Assembly (NCBI GenBank): GCA_942491735.1
Contig: CALOCN010000014.1
Coordinates: 496,001-560,000 of the forward strand
DNA length: 64,000 nucleotides
Origin: CALOCN01 sp942491735
GTDB taxonomy: Bacteria > Eisenbacteria > RBG-16-71-46 > JABDJR01
Direction: 5' to 3'
In this document: positions 61,493-64,000 of the stretch, in pieces
Layout of the letters: every line of letters starts with the position of its first letter
How positions within the stretch are numbered: the stretch's first letter is position 1
Notes under the pieces: generated by a model
The model's database searches: none
Seen by the model: the letters and a program-made list of their open reading frames with translations, nothing else
What the model was told of the DNA's origin: nothing
Made by a program: the position numbers and the translations under genes

Positions 61493-61635
61493 TTGCCCTG
61501 ATCAACAGGGCACTACAGAGAGACGCAACAAGGGCGTTTCGCTGGTCCGGGGGAAACCTCGGGCCCCGCAAAGCGCGATGCGAAGCCAACCCGGGGGCCG
61601 GCGAAGGACGGGTCGCCGGCCCCCACTTTCTTTTT
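61493..61635 (+). ncRNA. Putative sigma-54-driven small structured RNA
   Basis: About 143 bases from the predicted start to the terminator. Foldable parts: a 5' hairpin TGCCCTG-ATCAA-CAGGGCA (61494-61512), a single-stranded stretch ACTACAGAGAGACGCAACAAG (61511-61531), a hairpin with a 9-base stem and GAAA tetraloop (61544-61565) inside an outer GCGTTT/AAAgCGC stem (61534-61576), and the terminator stem. CCCTG/CAGGG also occurs before the start (61476-61491), allowing alternative pairing. No known RNA family is recognised. Between 61204 and 61466 nothing is recognised. Confidence 0.45.
61593..61635 (+). terminator. Strong intrinsic terminator
   Basis: A perfect 12-base stem (GGGGGCCGGCGA with TCGCCGGCCCCC, 8-base loop) is followed by ACTTTCTTTTT on the plus strand. 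On the minus strand no T-run follows the hairpin, so the direction is plus. No plus-strand gene lies upstream for several kilobases other than the proposed RNA. Confidence 0.75.
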
Positions 61636-61680
61636 CGGTTGGCACCGCTAACCGGCTGGCACCGCTATCCGGCTGGCCCG
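61636..61680. repeat. 17-base tandem repeat
   Basis: CGGYTGGCACCGCTAWC twice (61636-61652, 61653-61669) and a partial third copy. It overlaps the end of the small membrane protein gene on the minus strand. Period 17, so it is not in-frame coding repeat; the origin is unclear. Confidence 0.6.
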
Positions 61681-61847
61681 CCCCCGATCCGGCGATCCCC
61701 GCGCCAGAATCGTACGAGCGCGAACCCCACCGCGCTTCCGGTGAACAGGGACAACTCACCTGCGGTGGGCAGAAACGACTCCACCACCGGGACGAGAACG
61801 AGGAGCAGCACGGCTCCCCCCACCAACTGCCATCGTCGTCTGGACAT
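61665..61847 (-). CDS. Small two-helix membrane protein
   Basis: Protein of 60 aa with two hydrophobic segments (WQLVGGAVLLLVLVPVVESFL and ELSLFTGSAVGFALVRFW) and a basic tail (RGDRRIGGGPAG). GGAGG precedes the ATG by about 5 bases; it begins 9 bases after the stop of the upstream gene, so both are on one mRNA. Size and place next to the Cys-rich secreted protein would fit an immunity or accessory protein, but this is inference. Confidence 0.7.
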   Translation of the reverse strand: MSRRRWQLVGGAVLLLVLVPVVESFLPTAGELSLFTGSAVGFALVRFWRGDRRIGGGPAG

Positions 61848-61856
61848 GGGCTCCTC

Positions 61857-62579
61857 CTAGGGTTTGCAACCCACGCAGGTGTTGCTGCCGGCGTCCGGGC
61901 CTTCCACCGGAGAGGCTTCGATGATGTGGGGGAGTTCCAGGCAGAGGGCCACCGTGGTCGCGGCCAACACCCCGCATCCAACAAAGGTCAACGGCATGAC
62001 CGGCGTGGTGAGGGCGATACACGCGGTGAACACCGTTCCCCCCAGGAGCCCGCAAGAGTAGTTGTACATGTTCTGGAGGATGCGACCGAAATCGATCCCC
62101 CCTGCGAGCAGGGCGTCGATGTCCCCGCGGAGCAGGACGCGACCGGTCACCAGATCCACCACCTTGTGCGGCGTGGCGAGGAGGCCGGCCAGCGGAAGAT
62201 GCGTCACCGGGTGCAGCACCCAGGCGGCGTGATTGCCGTCGGCCAGTTCCCCCACGATATGGATCGCGGGCCCGGTTTCCGTAGTCACCCGGCGCAGCTC
62301 CGCGCTGGCGTAGGCCACCGGATGGAGATCCTGAACCCGGCCCAGGGCCAGCTCCGCGGTGGCTTGGCCGAGTCCCGGCTCGATGACCAGCTGTCGCGGC
62401 CCACTCACGGAGTTCCCGTTTCCATAGGTCCCCTTGATACGACCCCACGTGCTTTCCTCCGGCTGGGCGAACGCGGACGAGGTCGCGGCGAGAACCAGGA
62501 GCAGGGTGAGCCACAACGAAAGCCCGCTCCGCGAAGCAAGCGCCGAAGGGTCCGGTCTGCAGATGACGTTCGAGAGCAT
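61857..62579 (-). CDS. Secreted protein with W-K-Y motif and a Cys-rich hydrophobic C-terminus
   Basis: Protein of 240 aa. Signal peptide (LWLTLLLVLAATSSAFA), then EESTWGRIKGTYGNG at the mature N-terminus, a soluble domain (about 50-160; AAWVLHPVTHLPLAGLLATP) and a hydrophobic Cys-rich end (YSCGLLGGTVFTACIALTTPV, FVGCGVLAATTVALCLELP, NTCVGC). The tail (six cysteines in about 65 residues) is reminiscent of halocin C8-like peptides. ATG at 62579 has AAAGGA 8 bases upstream; an ATG 9 bases earlier is possible. Confidence 0.7.
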   Translation of the reverse strand: MLSNVICRPDPSALASRSGLSLWLTLLLVLAATSSAFAQPEESTWGRIKGTYGNGNSVSGPRQLVIEPGLGQATAELALGRVQDLHPVAYASAELRRVTTETGPAIHIVGELADGNHAAWVLHPVTHLPLAGLLATPHKVVDLVTGRVLLRGDIDALLAGGIDFGRILQNMYNYSCGLLGGTVFTACIALTTPVMPLTFVGCGVLAATTVALCLELPHIIEASPVEGPDAGSNTCVGCKP

Positions 62580-62719
62580 GAGTCCCATCCTTTTGAACGG
62601 GGCGCTTGCTCTTCACCAAAGCAGGGCGTGTGCCAGCGCGCAGGGCTGATCGCGGGGGGAAACGGCGACGAACCGCCGTGATTGTGACGGAAGCTGTCCG
62701 AATCCCGTCGGTCCGTGCC

Positions 62720-63937
62720 CTAGACCTCGTCCGGATCGATGGCGCGAGCACGCCGGACCGCATCGTCGCCGAAACGATCCTGGATCCGATCCACCGCCTC
62801 GCGCAGTGCCTGGGCCTTGGATTCCCGTTGTGCGTCGCCGGGGGTGACATCCGCGCCCCCGAACAGATCCAGGTTCATCTGGGTCCGCCGCAGCAGGTTG
62901 GTCACCCCCAGACCCAGGAGCCGCACCGGGCGTTCGTCGCCGGCGCGCTCCGAGTGGAGCAGGTCCACCGCCGCTTCGTAGAGCTCTCCCGCATCGTCGG
63001 TGGGATGCCCCAGGGAGAACTGGCGGGTGACGGTCACGAAGTCCCCGTAGCGCAACTTGAGGTTGACGGTGCGCCCAACCACCCGCGCCTTGCGAAGCCT
63101 GCGCGAGACCTGGCCGGCCAGCCCGGTCAGCACGCCTTCCAGAAGGTCGAGCTCCTTCTGGTTCTTGGCGAAGGTGATCTCGTGGCTGACCGATTTGGCT
63201 TCGGCGTCCGGGACGACCGGACGATCATCCCGCCCCCAGGCCAGCTCGTGCAGTCGAAGCCCCTGCAGACCGAAATGGCGCTTGAGCAGGGACGGTTCCG
63301 CCTCCGCGAGATCCTTGGCGTGGGTGAGGCCCAGCCGGTGCAGCTTGGCCGCGGTCTTCTCGCCCACCCCCCAGATCCGTTCCACCGGAAGTTCCTGCAC
63401 GAACGCCACCGCGTCCCCCGGCTCGATGACCCGCAACCCATCCGGCTTGTCGGCGGCCGACGCCAGCTTGGCCAGGAACTTGTTCGGGGCGATCCCCACC
63501 GAGGCCACGAGGCCGGTGTCGGCCCGGATCACCGCCCGGATCTGATCGCCCACCTCGGTCTTGTCCCCCAGACTGCGTTCGGTTCCGGTGAGATCAAGAA
63601 ACGCTTCGTCCAGGGACAGGGGCTCCACCAGGGGAGAAAAGGACTTGAGCAGCGCCATGATGGTGCCGCTCACTTCGCGGTATCGGCCCATACGCGGAGA
63701 GATGCGGACCAGGTCCGGGCAGAGCGTGATGGCGCGGGCCATGGACATGGCCGAGCGAATGCCGAAGGTCCGGGCGGCATAGGAGGCCGCCGCCACCACC
63801 CCCCGCTTCTCCGGGGGGCCTCCCACCACGACCGGAAGGCCGGTCAGGGAGGGGTCGTCGTGGATCTCGATGGACGCGTAGAACGCATCCATGTCCACGT
63901 GGGCGATGATGCGGCCGGGTTGGGTCGGTTTTGGCAT
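62720..63937 (-). CDS. dinB: DNA polymerase IV (DinB)
   Basis: Y-family translesion polymerase of 405 aa. Catalytic IIAHVDMDAFYASIE (first Asp), PLSLDEAFLDLTG (second Asp and Glu), YAARTFGIRSAMSM, VGIAPNKFLAKLAS and helix-hairpin-helix WGVGEKTAAKL; the little-finger domain follows. The C-terminus (LDLFGG) hints at a clamp-binding motif. ATG at 63937 is chosen because it places about 10 residues before HVDMD; an upstream ATG at 63997 reaches nearly the window edge. Confidence 0.95.
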   Translation of the reverse strand: MPKPTQPGRIIAHVDMDAFYASIEIHDDPSLTGLPVVVGGPPEKRGVVAAASYAARTFGIRSAMSMARAITLCPDLVRISPRMGRYREVSGTIMALLKSFSPLVEPLSLDEAFLDLTGTERSLGDKTEVGDQIRAVIRADTGLVASVGIAPNKFLAKLASAADKPDGLRVIEPGDAVAFVQELPVERIWGVGEKTAAKLHRLGLTHAKDLAEAEPSLLKRHFGLQGLRLHELAWGRDDRPVVPDAEAKSVSHEITFAKNQKELDLLEGVLTGLAGQVSRRLRKARVVGRTVNLKLRYGDFVTVTRQFSLGHPTDDAGELYEAAVDLLHSERAGDERPVRLLGLGVTNLLRRTQMNLDLFGGADVTPGDAQRESKAQALREAVDRIQDRFGDDAVRRARAIDPDEV

Positions 63938-64000
63938 CTTGGGCTCGGGGACGGCGTGGGCTCGGCTACGGGGCCCGCCGGGGCACCGAGAGTTCATTGT

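Noticed and set aside
61164..61640. RNase P RNA, tmRNA, SRP RNA or 6S RNA
   Set aside because: The conserved cores (for example GAGGAAAGTCC, the SRP GGAAG..AGCAGCC loop, or the tmRNA ends) are absent.
61636..61670. Further sigma-54 promoters at the two TGGCACCGCT repeats
   Set aside because: GG is not followed by GC after 10 bases in these copies.
60333..62681. 782-codon plus-strand frame across the ATPase gene, the RNA locus and the W-K-Y gene
   Set aside because: It crosses unrelated features, has no domain, and its region over the RNA locus shows hairpins rather than codon structure.

Overview
High-GC bacterial DNA. Long codon-biased genes make antisense shadow ORFs common, and genes are packed tightly with ATGA, GTGA and TGATG overlaps. 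Four secreted enzymes end in a FlgD/Por-like C-terminal domain (NPF/NPNP start, GRL.RTL, W.G.D, G.YF/Y end), a hallmark of FCB-superphylum bacteria. With the GC content and gene styles this points to a candidate phylum such as Eisenbacteria, Krumholzibacteria or Latescibacteria. That placement is an inference; there is no rRNA marker in the window. No tRNA, rRNA, CRISPR array or intact insertion sequence was seen.

Layout. 1-1611 (+): end of a GT87-like membrane glycosyltransferase and a DUF697 membrane protein. 1608-10669 (-): a long co-directional run in transcription order moaC-mogA-moeA (molybdenum cofactor), a subtilase, a GT2 polysaccharide synthase-like enzyme, a 4-TM protein, a DUF2007 protein and a twin-PDZ protein. 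10855-14096 (+): dsbD, a TlpA-like thioredoxin lipoprotein and mobA. 14100-16458 (-): a lamin-tail secreted protein and a GAF histidine kinase. 16664-21048 (+): CMD protein, arginine deiminase, a His/Cys protein that may be a clan CD protease relative, a HisN-like phosphatase and pheA. 21056-25350: nitroreductase (-), then an oligopeptide-binding protein and two permeases (+) without ATPase genes. 25347-26193 (-): an RsbW/STAS partner-switch pair. 26522-31949 (+): lipoprotein, gdhA, ispG and a membrane/TPR fusion. 32869-36321 (+): thiolase and a frameshifted fadB (beta-oxidation). 36453-43633: small Cys protein, a GSDH-like beta-propeller, two large membrane proteins and prmA. 44174-47250 (+): a receiver-less sigma-54 activator overlapping a second membrane/TPR fusion. 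47280-51857: propeller lipoprotein, small Cys protein, HNH endonuclease and DDAH. 52081-53684 (+): hipBA-like pair in an AT-richer patch. 53822-58542 (+): two tandem near-identical metalloproteases. 58564-61163 (-): MoxR/ChlI-like ATPase and VWA protein. 61467-61635 (+): an apparently undescribed sigma-54-type promoter, structured RNA and intrinsic terminator with no coding sequence. 61665-63937 (-): small membrane protein, a secreted protein with a Cys-rich hydrophobic tail, and dinB.

Most notable observations: (i) the orphan sigma-54-type small RNA locus; (ii) a short motif, [ST][ST]W[GS]x[IL]KxxY, at the extreme C-terminus of two unrelated secreted proteins and just after the signal peptide of a third; (iii) tandem metalloproteases whose divergence is confined to the catalytic region; (iv) a 1-base frameshift in fadB; (v) two genes whose only usable start appears to be a CTG overlapping the upstream stop.
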